The translations under genes were made by a program, and so were the position numbers. DNA of 64,000 nt from Cinnamomum chago (Eukaryota > Streptophyta > Magnoliopsida > Laurales > Lauraceae), in the NCBI GenBank assembly GCA_038049695.1, contig CP142454.1:19476501-19540500 (forward strand). The letters run 5' to 3'. Positions 33,240-47,455 of the stretch are shown in pieces; position 1 is the stretch's first letter; every line of letters begins with the position of its first letter. The notes under the pieces were generated by a model. The model made no database searches. It had not been told where the DNA came from and was given only the letters and a program-made list of their open reading frames with translations.

Positions 33240-35400
33240 GCTAAAGCACATTTGGACTCTATGTCTTGCATGTTCGCACATAATGTCTCGCACAGTTATA
33301 ATATATTGAGCTGGAAGGTTTTGACTTTAATTTTTGTTGGCAGTTTTAATTTTGACCGACAATTGTGCTTTTTTATTCAAATGTTCTACATTTTATTGCC
33401 ACTATTTATCTTATGCAACTACCCACTCATATCTGTCTCATCAAACCACTCACATTTTAGTTTTTCCTTTGTATAAAAATTCTCTTCTACCTCATATTTT
33501 CTATTCTTTTTTTACCCGAGTTTTTCTATTTTCATTTTATGCAATTTGCTCTATGAAAAAGATGTACTTTTACAACATTTTTAATGTATGATTATTTATT
33601 TTGCAATGCGTGCGGAGCACTTGTTACTGTGCTAGTCACACATTATGTTAGAGGAGAAGACATGCAGCACCATGGTTCCACCTTAAACCAACTATTTTAC
33701 ATTCCTAATCAAATTAGGCCCAAATGTGATGCTCATGGGTAGGAATGCCAATGAGCAGAGGTCAAGTTGAACAATAAATAGGTTCGGACTTAAAGTCTGG
33801 CTTTATCAATTGAAACACCTGGTTCAATTGGCTTATTCCCTTAGCAGTCCAAACCACAGGCAAAGACATAATGCATAAATGAAGATGCTGGCTTAGTATT
33901 CACAAAACACACTCATTTGTTGTTGTACATCACCAGCATCAAGAGCATTAAACGTAAAAACTGTTTTAAAAACTGGTGGGGATGGTGGATGGTTTGATCT
34001 AATCAGTTTCAATATTCAGCTTAACCTGACTCAATGTGACATTAAAGAAAAAGAAAAAAACAATAAAATGAAGTATTTAAACATACAACGGTCAATCCGG
34101 TTCGTTCAATCGTCGCTTTTTATCGAATTTACTGAATTTGATTAAAGTTGTCTTCCTCAATTTGGGATGGATAACAGGGCTAGATAGGTAGGGCCAAACC
34201 ATCTCCAGTCGAATTTGATAATGGGCCGCAGGATAAGACAAGATAAAGGCCCGGTCACCTATCCGAATACATGGATAATTATCAAGTCCGAGTTCAATCC
34301 TTTGGAGTGCAGCACAAAGTATGTGAACAATGAAAATCTCAAAGAGTGGGGCTTGCCTTAACTTCAAAAGGTCAAAATAAAGAGGTCTCATTAGATCGAA
34401 TTTCACTTCAATTGGAGTAAAATATTTAATGAGATCGATGATTATATTTACATGTAATACAATTTTTCTTAAATTAGCATTGCTTTGACCTGCTCAAATC
34501 TTAAGGATACTCACTTCTGAATTTTGTGAAAACAAAAAATTAGAATTTTTTATGCTCCATGTTGTTTAGGAGCCTTGCATGGAATAAGAAAAAAGCAGGG
34601 ACATCTTAGTTAGCCACATGTTATCTTTTACTTGTTTAGCTTTTGAAGTGACGACACATACGAAATTATAAAACTTAAAAAGGAGATTTTATTTCCGCAT
34701 ATTGGTGCGACACTTTTCATGTATAATTATGAAAAATTGTACTATTTTTTATTTGGTATGCGAAAAACCACTTCTTACAAGGAGCCTTTTTAAATTTTTT
34801 TTTTTTTTTTTTGGATTGACCAATTGGCTAGGCACATGGTGATTCTACACTTTTTTTATATCCGAGAATCTCTCAGACTAAAGTGCCAACACCACTCAAC
34901 TTTGAATATGTTGGCTAAAAAATCGACATCTTTGTCCATACTTATAGGAATAAAAATTCACATAATGCAAATTATAACTCTTATAAAACTATCATCTTCG
35001 AGCTTCAGAGCTGAAAAAATCTTGCATAGAACATCTCATTTCCATGGACATGCCCCAAAGGAAAAAAACTTAATATAAAGAAACAACTCTCCCATGACTT
35101 GTTTGTATAATGTTGGAATTTTGTCACAATGCGGATTTCATTTTATAGTCCCAAAAGGATTTAAAAAAAAGATTACAATCCCTTCTCATAAAATATGACT
35201 TTTCTCAAATTTAGAAAAAATAAATTCATTTTTCTCTTTCTACATTTAAACAGAAAAAAACCCCCCCAAAGAGCAAAAACTAGTTTTTTCTGGTCCACCT
35301 TTGCTATCCACAAAAACAGTCCTTTTAAGTTAAACTTTGCATGAAATTTACATCTCCTATTCAAGTCCTCACATTGCAATTACTGCCTTCCCCAAGGACA
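33240..35400. other. Intergenic DNA between repeats and the RPL7 promoter, no gene seen
   Basis: AT-rich with poly-T runs (34793-34813). The 104-codon minus-strand frame at 34092-34406 has no recognisable family signature. Nothing resembles an RNA gene. Confidence 0.5.
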
Positions 35401-35404
35401 TTTA

Positions 35405-35530
35405 CGTCATTTCATGGGCTTTTCCCATCTAACGGTGCAAACTAATCCTCATCCAGCAACTAAACTAAGACCGTTGGATGATTTAGGTCACTCTCCCGAA
35501 AACCTACAAAAACCCTAGTTCGTAGTCCCA
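35405..35530 (+). promoter_or_regulatory. RPL7 core promoter with site II and telo-box elements
   Basis: TGGGCT (site II, TGGGCY) at 35415-35420 and AAACCCTAG (telo box, AAACCCTA) at 35510-35518. This pair is characteristic of plant ribosomal-protein genes and couples expression to proliferating cells. No TATA box is visible, as is usual for this class. Transcription probably starts around the CT-rich stretch at 35525-35550. Confidence 0.75.
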
Positions 35531-35609
35531 GTTCCTCCCTCTCACTTAGAAAACCTCGCGGCATTTCTCCACTCCGGTCGTCAGATTCAAGTCGCAGGAA
35601 CAAGAGCAC
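35530..35609 (+). other. RPL7: RPL7 5' UTR exon 1 (non-coding)
   Basis: A CT-rich leader ending at the donor in GAGCAC|GTAAGATC (35609/35610). Ribosomal-protein genes of plants often have a short first exon followed by an intron right before the ATG. The next acceptor in a suitable place is TTTGCAG at 42838, two bases before the start codon. The 5' end is approximate. Confidence 0.65.
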
Positions 35610-37917
35610 GTAAGATCAATTCAAATCTCTCTAACCCTATCTTTAGATTCTTCTGTTTCTGCTCGATTAATGCTTGTTTTTTCTGTGAAAATCTGTTCGA
35701 TCTATCTTGTAAAACCCTAGATCGGTATGCACAAGATGTTCTAGGGTTTTATGTGATGTGAGTTAGGACATCATAGTTTTTTCTTTTTTCCTTTGTGTTA
35801 CTGGTGTTGTTAGATTTCGAGAATCGTTTTAATCCGAGAGAGGAATCCTTAGATCCTGTTTGGGTCCTCGGAAAATGCACTTGTCTGTAGTTGGTTATGG
35901 AGGAGAAGAAGGGAACTGTGGCTTACAGATGATTTAGGTTATCCAAACGCATGATCGAAATGGGATGTTAGATTGATTGTTTTGTAAAGTTATTTATGGT
36001 TTTAGATGATAGCAGGGTTTTTGATTTTTTCTTCTTAATCACGTTTTGTTGTTTGATACGGGGTCTGTTATATTTTTCTTTTTCTCCCATGATCTATTTT
36101 TTAGGCTTGAAATCTTCTTTGATTTGGATGAAGTACCTGTCTTTTTTATGGAATGTAGGGTTTTTTTTTATGGGGTTTAGTTGATTTTACGTATATTTGA
36201 TTTGGACACTTCTTTCATGTCGGTGTTGGACTTAAGATGATAGTTGTGCAGATTTGGGTTGAAAAGGCCAAACATCAAACCATACTTTGGTGTGGAGTAA
36301 GGTCTGGGTTAACCAAACTACCCCAGAGTTCTTCCTGGACCGATTGTCTGATTCACTCCTAAGTTCACCTTAGGGTTTCATTGATTTTGGACAGTTTGTT
36401 GTTTTTTCTTGAAAATGATGACGATGTATTGATTGATCAAAAGAACTGTACAGTTTTTGAATAGAGTATTTGTATCAATCAATAAACTGAACTGCTCCTG
36501 CATGTCAAATATGTTAGCATCATGCATCTGAGCCAAACTAAATATTATGAAGAAATGGTGAATTAATGGCAAGCAGTTAAAACACATGCATGAATGCTTA
36601 AAGCGCATGTGTACCCTATGATCGCAGCCTTTTTCAATTGGCTGGGAGGGCTATGGGACTTTCTTTCTTTTGTGTTTTGAATTACATTCATATTCGTCCA
36701 TTTTATTTGGGACCTATTTCAGTTGGACTCTTCAACCTGCTAGACTGCTGCTTTCCTCTTCTTCACTGCCACTCGACCCCCCTGCTGTTTTGCTTTCCTC
36801 ATCTTCCCTTTCACTTCCAGTTTTTTCTTCTTATTCAAGACAAGAGGGCTACTGCTTTTTCTCTCTGCAGTCCTTTTTTTATTCTTCCTGCAGTGGCTGT
36901 CTTTTCTCTCTGACGCTCTGCAGTCCTGCTTTTCTTTCTGTGGTGCTGCTCTTTTTTTTGCTTAAAAAAAATTTATTTCTGTTTATTACCCCCTGATTGA
37001 GTGACCCACTGCTTTTTATTTATACTGCTGCTTCAGAATCCGGACCCACATACTTTTTTTTATCCTCTCTTTTGGACTGGGCTGGGTTTGCAACTACTGG
37101 TTTCTTTATAATATCAAATATCGTCTGCTGGGCTTGGTCCTCATTCATGTTTTTTTATTTTTCCTTTTTTCCAACTCTTCCCTGCTGGACTCTTTTTTTT
37201 TTTTTTACATCAACTGTTAGTCTGCTGGGCGGAGTGATTGTGTTTATTTTTCTTGATATAGAAATCATATTATTTTTTATAGTAGTCTTATATTTTTCTA
37301 TATTTATTATATATTTTTAATTTTATATTTCTCTGAAATGTAAATCCGAAATGTTTAGCCGGAATCCCGAATTGGCCAAAATATTTCAGTTTGGGGGACA
37401 AACAGAAACGGCATCCGAAATGAATTTCTCAACACTGCATGAGACATGGCCATTACTAGCAATCGTATTTTCCTTATTATGGCTTGAAAGGATATCGACT
37501 CACACGTTACAAAAGAGAAAAACGTATTTCAATCTAGTGGATTCTCTCAGGGTTAAACTTCCTAAAATACAAGATTGCAATAGATTGGGCATGTGACTTG
37601 ACCATAATTTCCATTTTCATCTTGTTTCTAATGCAATACTTAAGCTGAGCCCTCTTAGTCAGGGTTTGCTGTCACGTACCATGTGAACCCCTTGATTCTA
37701 ACCCATTGTGGTACTCACTTTCGTTTGGTGGTGTACTGTTGAGTCAGCCCTTCCCAACATTGGGCTAGTTCTTTTGACCAAGAATCACACCACAAAACTT
37801 TGCCTACTCACACACTAGGAAGAGAGAACACTTAGGAGAAATGAGTGCTGCTATTGCTTTCTCAACCTTTGCTCGTTACAAGGTTTTGTAAATAAAGAGG
37901 ATACTACTGTAGATGCA
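35610..37917 (+). other. RPL7 leader intron, 5' part: pyrimidine-rich, no gene
   Basis: T-rich just after the donor with CTAGGGTTTT motifs (35740), as in intron-enhanced genes. 36640-37300 is a CT/TG-rich block whose plus-strand frames give Phe/Leu/Ser-rich low-complexity translations and are not coding. It may be a decayed LTR. Confidence 0.5.
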
Positions 37918-37926
37918 TTATAAATA

Positions 37927-40142
37927 GGGGTTTTTTCTGTACGGTCACCTGTACACCTTGATAACCCTCTCTTACCAAACTCCACATATTTACCTGCACG
38001 TTCTCCATACTGTTGGTACGTTGAAAGAGTAAAAAAGGCACCTTTTTTTTTTTTCCTGCGATAACACAGTACTTTATGCAATATCGCAATTTCTATATGT
38101 GATATCACAATTACCTCTTGCGATAGCGCAAAGAACTTCATGCAATTTTGCATAAAGTGTTACGTATAAAGTCATCCATTGCCTTTTTGTTTATATTTTC
38201 ATCCCGTTCTATAGCTTTCTATAACTTTTATATTCACACACTAAATTAGGGTTCGCAATTGGCTTGACAACCCAAGTTGTAGAACATGCCCTAGATGGCA
38301 ATCTCAGCAGTTCTTAACCCATGTTGAAGAGGAGCAAAAGGAATATTAAATTTACTACATTTAATTTTTCAATATGCTTAACCACATTTAAATTTCAGTA
38401 TGCTTGACTACATTTAAATTTCTGAAAATTTAACCTTATTTAAATTCCTACAATTTTGACCCTACTTTTAAGTATTTTATGTTTTCTATTTTACTTTATG
38501 CATAATTTCATGGTTGAAATGTGATCATGGCATGCATTAGAATTAGAATTTTTGTGTTTTACATGTTTTATGTTGCTGGAAATCCAATGTTTAAGGACTA
38601 ATACAAAATGAGAAATTCGGAATTGATTACAATTGATGAATCTGAAAATTGAAAAATCTGCACTGGTTTCAGCATATTTAGTATGATTCCGTGACAAAAG
38701 TAGCTCGGCTCAAAATCAGTCAAAACATGTTATTTTTCATTGAAATTTTGGGGAACCAAACCTTGATAGTTTTACTTCGAAACCCCAAAAGTCTGGCTTA
38801 GAAAATTTTGGGAAGTTGGGTTTCCAGTAGCCTAAACATAGTTAATCAGCCACGCTATGCAGAATTTGTGTAGCAGAACATGGTCAGGTAGGCATCTTTA
38901 GGCATGCATATCTTTTTTGTTTTACATCCTTTTGTTTTCTTTATTGTGTTCATTGTTCATCAAAGTTTCAAACCCAGCCATGAGATTTAGAATCAGTTCA
39001 TATTAGGACAGTCGTTCAGGTTCAAGAAGTTGGGCCTGTAACACATTTTTCCAGGCTTCGAAAAATTCCTGCATTCATTCTTAGAGTTTGATTTTTCTAG
39101 GATTACATTAGTTTCATTTTAGGATTTGCATAATTCATTCATTCTTGCATCAAATCAAGTTTTAGGAATTAAATTAGGATTAATTTTAAATTTATAAATT
39201 TATTAGATAGTTTCGTGATTTTATTAGTATTAACTTCTTTATTCCTAAGGTACAATTTCAAGTTGAAAATGATTTAAATTTCAAACCGCTCCCTGAGGAT
39301 GGACCCCGTATTCACTTGGGTTACTAAACTATAGTCAAAGCTCTGCACTTGGAGCCCACGATCAACATGCAAAATTAAAAAGCTTAAAATCTAAGCATTG
39401 ATATTTATAATAGCATAAAGGTACATATTTTTGTAACATTAACGACCAAATAACAATGCATTATCCTAGTCAATTCTACACCTTGGTATTCTTACAATAT
39501 TTGTTTTACATCTCATGGGTTCTAATTCTCTATATTTGAATATATATATATAACCCCCCCTCCAAATAAAACACCTCTTCAAATAAAAAATAGTGACAAC
39601 ATGGGGGTTGATCAGTTGGTTGGTAACCATAGTTGCCACTTGCTTGCCCATGGATCAATCCCTTGGTGCTTTTATTCCAACATTTGTGGGCTACTTCCCA
39701 CATGTGTGGGTTACATTGTCTCCCAACCACCTTCACTAAGACACAAAAGAAGAAAAAAAACACAAAGAATAAGGGGGTGAAATATACCTTAATGGGGGAG
39801 AAAGCTAGAAATGGGTAGTGAAATGAAGGTTGCTGCAAAGCGGAAGAAAGATTGCAATGGATAGTGATAATAGAGAATGAAAGCCATAGAACAGGATGAA
39901 AATATAAACAAAAAGAAAACCACTGACTTTATATGTAATACCTTATGTGATATCGCTAGAGGTAATTGTGATATTGCATAAAGAAATTGCGAAATCGCAT
40001 AAATTGTTGTGATATCGGAAAAAAGTGCCTTTTTTACTCTTTCCACGTACGGATAGTACAGAGAACGTGCATGTAAATATGTGAAGTTTGGTAATAAGGC
40101 AGGGTTATCGAGATGTGTAGGTGACCGTATGGGAAAAACCCC
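37927..40142. mobile_element. Non-autonomous Mutator-like element (MULE), 2216 bp, ~290-bp TIRs, perfect 9-bp TSD, in the RPL7 leader intron
   Basis: The ends are GGGGTTTTTTCTGTACGGTC (left) and GACCGTATGGGAAAAACCCC (right). The inverted repeats extend inward to about 38240 and 39855. They share AGAGTAAAAAAGGCAC, TTTATGCAATATCGCAATTT-type and TTTTTGTTTATATTTTCATC blocks at clearly diverged identity. The 9-mer TTATAAATA is duplicated exactly at 37918-37926 and 40143-40151. The 1.6 kb interior (38240-39855) has no transposase frame and no recognised host gene fragment. The arms carry repeated (A/T)TATCGC motifs (GCGATAACAC, GATATCGCTAG) near the inner third. Confidence 0.92.
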
Positions 40143-40262
40143 TTATAAATATTGAATGTGCAAGTAATTTATGTATTAGAACCAAAGCAAGGGATGATCG
40201 ATAAGACATGTAGGCATGCAATTCAAATATATTAAATATTTGAATTTGCAAGTAAGTTATTG

Positions 40263-40441
40263 GTGCAGGTCGAGCCAGGCCCAAGTCCAATGGGCCCAGC
40301 CCGTGAGCTACGGGGTCAAAACTCAACCCATTGGATCAGCCCACGGTCAATGGGTTGCTGGCTGATCCAATGGGTTGGGTCAGGTTGACTGGGTAGCTCA
40401 CGGGCTGGGCTCAGTGTACTTGGGCCTGGCTCGACCTGCAC
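40263..40441. mobile_element. Palindromic MITE-like element, 179 bp
   Basis: GTGCAGGTCGAGCCAGGCCC, then AAGT and GGGC(C/T)CAGCCCGTGAGCTAC, on the left are the inverted complement of GTAGCTCACGGGCTGGGC, ACTTGGGCC and TGGCTCGACCTGCAC on the right. The inner part (CAACCCATTGGATCAGCC / GGCTGATCCAATGGGTTG) also pairs, so nearly the whole element folds into one hairpin. No clean TSD (AGTTAT occurs near both sides). Confidence 0.8.
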
Positions 40442-40444
40442 TAG

Positions 40445-42838
40445 TTATGTATTAGACCCACTTGAAGGAATAATCAATAAGATAATCTACAATAAGTTAT
40501 GTATTAGAACCAATTCAAGGAATAATCAATAAGGTATCTACAATAAGAACAATGACATCCTTTGCTACAATGAAGAAAGAAGAGCAGAATGATGTCATAC
40601 AATGGAACTTTGGAAGAGCGTAAAATGGAAATGCCTATACAGTAATCAAATACTAAAAAGAACCAAAATAAGTTTATGGTGTTAGATTTATTGCAAAAGT
40701 CATTATGACATTAGGTCGACTCATGCAAAAGTTTAGAGAGGAGAGAATTTTATAGTCTTAATATTGATTTAGGGAACGACTAGATTGGTGGCAATTACTT
40801 TGATGGACCTTGGAGGAGTGAACCCTAAGGTTAGAATTATGCAAGGCATGTATTAAGGTCGAGTGATGAGTGTGTGTACTGTTTTGGGTGATGTTTGAGT
40901 TCTCAGTTGGAGTTGGATTCATGATATATAATCCTGGTTGTGATGCATGGGACTTAGAGTTCTACTGACTCATATAACTTGATTGAGTTGCATGCAACTC
41001 AGGTGATTCAACATGCTTGGGTGAATCGAACCAATATTTGTGGTGAGTTCGTCATACATTGGAACTAGGATTCGGCACCTTGGTTGAATTTGCACCAAAG
41101 GTCTACTTTGGGTCCTTAATTTACCTTTTTTAAGGTCTACATTATGACACATATTCAAGACAAAGTTCTTGCCAATGTTATGTAAAGATGGTGTGGTAGT
41201 GGTTATAGTAGACGAGTAGACTAGAATACAAGTACATTATAAGGTGAAACTTTGGAGAAATGCTTCAGTAGTGAAGTCAAATGGGTTGAAAATCAATGGA
41301 TCAAAATGGTGGCATATATCACTTCCAAGCGTAATGGATTTGAGAGTAGGGAAGATGAGTTGGTTTAAATTTTAAATTACTTTCTTTGCTTCTAACGAAT
41401 ATTTATTATTGTCAATTAGAGAAAATGGTTAGAGAATAATTTAGTTACAAAGTGTGATATTTTGATGCAACTATAGAAAAAGTCTTATGGTTTGAGACTG
41501 ATATTACAAGTAGGATCAGTGCAGGTATCAATGTAGTGTTACGACTTGTGTGACTGCCAAGGGCAGTTTGTCCATTATCATGATATTTTGGAAATATCAC
41601 AGTATTGGTAAAGAACTTTATTTTTCTTGGGATACTTAAGTAATTGACAAATGTTTTGAGTAAATCATAGTAGGAATGGTAAATCTTTATTTTTACCATC
41701 CAAAAAATTATTTGCAATTTAATTGGATTATTGAATCCAAATATACCTGTCAGATTCTAAAATCCTGTTAATAAAAGATTATGTTTGGATATTCTGGAAT
41801 TATTGAGTTCATGGTTTTTTTATATTTTTTATATTTTTTTATGGTTGCTGGGTTCTGCCTAATTATACGTGTCACTCATTGAAATTTTTTAAAATCATCA
41901 TCTCATTCAATGCCTGGGACCATTCAAATCCCATGTGTTGCAACAAATATAATGACCAGGCTGTGGACTGAGGTGAGGTTGTTCTTAGGAATTTCTTGTG
42001 GTAGAGATCCGATCATTGAATTTTAGAAGCTTTGATCCAAATCACACCGCCTTGAATGGCATTTGATTTTGGTCCTAAGTCAAACTTTTGAGATATATAA
42101 ATTCATGGATTTTTCAATAAGGCAAATCTATACCTTGTGATATTTTAGATCTATGTTGAGTTCTTGGATATAAGCAGCCCATGGGAGAAATCCTCTCATC
42201 TAAATGACCCCAAAATAGAAATCAATCTGAATTTCTTTTCCCTCCCCTTGGTTGTTGAAAATTGTGCTTTGGGTAAATCTACGGTTGGTTGAATCCATGG
42301 TCTTTCAGGCAAAGTTTGCTTTAGGATTATGTAATATATGCTTAAAAAAGAGAATTTAGTAGATGCTCGGGTAAAAGTGGAATTCTGCATTCTGTGAATT
42401 TTTTTTTCTGTGATGCTTCAGGAAATTAAAAATATAATTATTTTGGAATGGGGGGATTTAGATCTATCATAACTTGGAAAAGGGGGCAAAAAGTAATTGT
42501 TTTGGATCTTCGAAGTAGGGAGATGTTGGGACTTACCAGCCTCTCATCCTCTGTGGGACACATAGATCAGTGCTTTTTAATACAGAATTACTGGCCCCAT
42601 ATGTAAGAATCCATTTTTTGATGCTAAGGATTCTATATTTTTCTTGTTTGCACAATTATATAATTTACATCTATAAAGTTTGACAAATTAAGCTTTCAGA
42701 ATTCACTTGCTACGATTCATTTTATAGAATTAAAATGAATTAGTACTTGGATCTTAACTATGAACCCCCCACTATTATATTATATAAGTAAGTTGTCTTT
42801 ATTTCTCTATGATTTTTAAGCATTTACTTAATTTGCAG
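40445..42838 (+). other. RPL7 leader intron, 3' part: no gene
   Basis: AT-rich intron sequence. Two direct copies of AGTTATGTATTAGA.CCA.TT..AAGGAATAATCAATAAG (written with gaps) lie at 40443 and 40495. There is a T-rich run before the TTTGCAG acceptor. Nothing else recognised. Confidence 0.5.
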
Positions 42839-42840
42839 CA

Positions 42841-44062
<1,222 letters not shown>

Positions 44063-44689
44063 ACCTTGCATGCTAGAGCTTCTTTTCAGTGAGAACTTTA
44101 TTTCCTTTCCCCCTCTGTTTTTGTTTGGTAGAACCTTTGGCCATTTATTTTAGTGTTTTGAGGTGAAAAACGTGTGATAAGCAATTTTGTCTCTTTGAAT
44201 TTGGAGATGGAAATGTACTTTTTCATGTTTTCTGGATATTTTGTTTAGAATTTACATGAGATTTAAATAGTACTGCTTTTGTGCCTATGCTTTCTCAAGA
44301 AATAGATAGATCTTGTGGTAACCAAATGGCAGTGATGCCTTGCTATGCTGGTAGTCACTTTGCCAACTGGCATGCCTGTCGATATCTGTTTCTCTCAATT
44401 CCTGTGTTAAGTGTTTGTGTGCTTCAATCGTATCAGTTATAATATTATCTCATCAAATTGGCTTATCTTAGGCTTTATATTAATCCTTGTTGGAAGGACA
44501 AATTAGAATAAACATTGAAAGATCTCCTCTAGCTCTGTTATGCTGGAGGCGCCTGGAGTGACCATGCCTGTCCAGCATTTATGCTCTATTATCCATTTCT
44601 TAAAATAGAAGTAGAAGTTATCGCACTGATAACTTCTATGGTGGATTGCTTGTTTACTATTTTTCTGTGGAATTGCTTCACTCTTGGAG

Positions 44690-44995
44690 CCTGTTTGTTT
44701 CATGTAATTGAATATCTTGGATTGTATTTCTACATGTGGTTAAAAATGAAGAACCAGAGGTAAATATCCAAAATATGACCACCAAATAACCTTCCCTTAA
44801 TGAATACCCAACCCTCCCCTAGTAATAAGTGAAGGCCCCATCTACATCTCATTTCCTCCGCACCTCACTTCTGTAAATAATCCTCCTCTATTCCATTCCT
44901 ATGTATTGTATTCAAGGGGGAGCTTTCTTGGCTTTTGTACTGTATGCGTCATTTTCTTCTCTCAATTGGAAACCATGAATGGTTCTAGTGTCTTT
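44690..44995. repeat. MITE-like repeat, copy 2 of the 24009/57895 family
   Basis: GAGCCTGTTTGTTTCATGTA, TTGGATTGTATTTCTACATG, GTGGTTAAAAATGAAGAA and CAAATAACCTTCCCTT match the copy at 24009. It continues with ATGTATTGTATTCAAGGGGG. Ends not certain. It lies about 0.6 kb downstream of RPL7. Confidence 0.5.
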
Positions 44996-45537
44996 TCATG
45001 ATATAGCATCGAAGATGATGCAATTGGCAAATTAATTGTCAAAGAAAAAAATTGAGTATATGCTTAAATGAATCTTGCACTTGGCTTGTGCACTGCATAA
45101 TTTTTGCACTAGCATGCTCATCAGTAACTGCAAAACTATGTTTTATAATTCCTTAAAAAGAAATTCAGATCACACAATTATTCTCAGATACTTACCGACA
45201 ATGATTAGGTGTAGATGGAATACAAAATCTGAAAAAGAGAATAAATGAAGAGAAGATTATGAGAATACATCTTTCTCAATTCGAGAGTTTGAAATGGGCT
45301 ACAAAGAAAAGGATATATGAAATTTGAGATAAAAATGAAGTTATTGCATAAGGGTGAAAAGTCGTTGCATGTTGGAAGTGGGGGAGAAGAAGTGGGTAAG
45401 TTGTAGATGAAGGATGTAACTCCGGATCAAGATCAAAATCTATTTATTATGGTGAAAATTAAAATTCATGGCTTTAATATAGTATAATTGGTAAAAGTTG
45501 AACGGTTCATACTACATATGGAAGGTATTCATTTGTA

Positions 45538-45539
<2 letters not shown>

Positions 45540-45588
<49 letters not shown>
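45540..45588. repeat. (TA)n microsatellite
   Basis: About 24 uninterrupted TA units directly preceding the LINE tail at 45589. Confidence 0.95.
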
Positions 45589-45590
<2 letters not shown>

Positions 45591-45695
45591 GATTTGACTC
45601 GGGATAGATCGGAATGGAGAAATAAAATTCGTATAGTCGACTGCATCATAGTTGAGATAAGACTTTGATGATGACGATGATGAAAGATATTCATT
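45589..45695 (+). pseudogene. Short LINE (L1) 3' tail
   Basis: GAT(C)GGAATGGAGAAATAAAA, TCGTATAGTCGACTGCATCA and a (GATGAT)n tail at 45666-45682 correspond to the terminal DRTEWR.KI.VADP region and tail of the LINE at 17620-18062. A severely 5'-truncated insertion. Confidence 0.6.
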
Positions 45696-45699
45696 TATC

Positions 45700-47180
45700 T
45701 CAAAAAATTAATGAATAACTAACACATGAAACTTAACGTTTCTGGGTTTAGCCTGGAGGTGTTAAAAGCCCCATGTGAGAACGGCTCCATTGACATCTGA
45801 TCTGCGCATGTGATGGGTAAATTCGCACAAACAAACATGTAATATGAGAACATACTACCTCCACGGAGACGATGTGATCAAGTCATGCTTCCACCGAAGC
45901 TCGAGCTGTGGATTGCATGGTTGCGCTTGTGTACCTTAGCTGTTTTCAGCTTGACTTGTCCTGTGCTCCGAGGGTGGGGTTTTTTTTTTTTTTATTTAAT
46001 TTTTTTTATTTAATTTTTATGGCCAATTACTCATTCGATGTCAGGCAGATTTCTTATGACCTCGAAATGGGCAAGTGCCAAGTGGTGAGGCACAGCACTG
46101 GAAAGATTTACTGGATAAAAAGAAATGGGATATGAAAGGGAGGGACTTCAGGATCTTTTTTTCTTATAAGGAAATTATCCAAAAAATCCCCTTAGGTGTC
46201 CTATGCATCAAATAAGCCCTCAAAGTTTCTTTGTATCAGTAAAGGCCCTCTTGCTAAATTCCAGTACTTCCAGTACTTCTGTTGAGTGGTGATGTTGTCA
46301 CTCGTATTTTTTCTTCCTCTTCTTTTTCCATCTTACCCACTGTATATCTCACCCAACTTGCTACCTCCACGCACTCTCTTTCCTTTTGCTGCCTCCGCTC
46401 TTTCTCTTTCCCTTTCTCTCCAATGATCTTCCATCTTGCTTCCATTCTTAAAAACTCACATTAGGCCTCCACTTCCATCAAATCAATTTTCCTTTTACCC
46501 TAAAGACGTCATCTTTCTTCCATTATTAGAAAACCTACATCACAAGCTTTCATTTCTATCAAAAATCACCTTTCATTCATCCTTTGAAACTCTTTTTTTC
46601 CATATCAAAAACACACATCAGCTCTTCATCCCCATAAAAAGGACATCTAAGGCGATTTTTTTCTGTAACTTTCTTTCTTTTTTTTGTTTTTGTTTTTTAA
46701 AGGTTAGTACTCATAATCCACCAATACACACTCCCACCCAACTCCCTCACCATCATCACTATAGCCAATGATTGATTCCTAATTGTTTCTGTGAAATGAA
46801 AAGGCCTACTGCCTCAACCAAATGGGACATTAGAAGGAATGTTTACCTAATGTATGCTTCAGAAAGAAATTGAGCAAAGAATCAATTTTAAGGAAGGAAA
46901 CTATTATGGAATCAATTTTAGGAGGAAAATCTTTTGGGTGTGTTTGTGCGATCGGAGAAATCTGCAATAAAGAGGAAGATTGTTCTGATATTTTATTCTT
47001 TAGTTTTTTGTATACATCCCCTCTTTAGGCCATTTGGTGCAATACATTTTCCTCATAGAAAAATAAAAATAATGAACTAATTTTCCTTCTTATGTGAGGA
47101 GTAGAAATGCAAGATTCCTCTTTTATTGTAAAAATGAAAATCCATGAAGAGTGGAATCCTCTTGTTGCGCAAATGCACCA
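45700..47180. other. Intergenic DNA, pyrimidine-rich in part, no gene seen
   Basis: 46300-46770 is CT-rich on the plus strand; its frames (46282-46464, 46436-46771) are Ser/Phe/His/Pro low complexity. 46920-47190 may be another MITE (TGTGTTTGTGCGATCGG against GTTGCGCAAATGCACCA) but its borders are weak. Confidence 0.45.
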
Positions 47181-47182
47181 TT

Positions 47183-47455
47183 AGGGTTTGTTTGGTTGAG
47201 AGCATTTTGAGGAATTCTTGATAGAAATGCCGATATGATACTCTGGAATTAACAGTACTTGGGAATTCAAGTGGCGATAACTTGTTAAGCTGCCTGAGCG
47301 AAAGTCACTTTCGGCCAGCTAAATTCTAAGAACTCTAAAGTTTTGAATGTTTTTTTGCCACTAGCATTTTGGAATTCTATTTTGTGAGGGACAATATTTA
47401 GAATTCTTTAAATTGCTTTCCACATCATATCCCCAAATGCCTGCAACCAAATTGG
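47183..47455. mobile_element. MITE-like element with GGTTTGTTTGGTTG terminus
   Basis: The left AGGGTTTGTTTGGTTGAGAG with CATTTTGAGGAATTC is roughly inverted by the right CCCCAAATGCCTGCAACCAA. No TSD recognised. No coding potential. Confidence 0.5.

Noticed and set aside
34092..34406. 104-codon minus-strand frame
   Set aside because: No family signature, no splice or promoter context, sits in AT-rich intergenic DNA.
36638..37320. Overlapping Phe/Leu-rich plus-strand frames
   Set aside because: CT/TG-rich intron sequence; low complexity.
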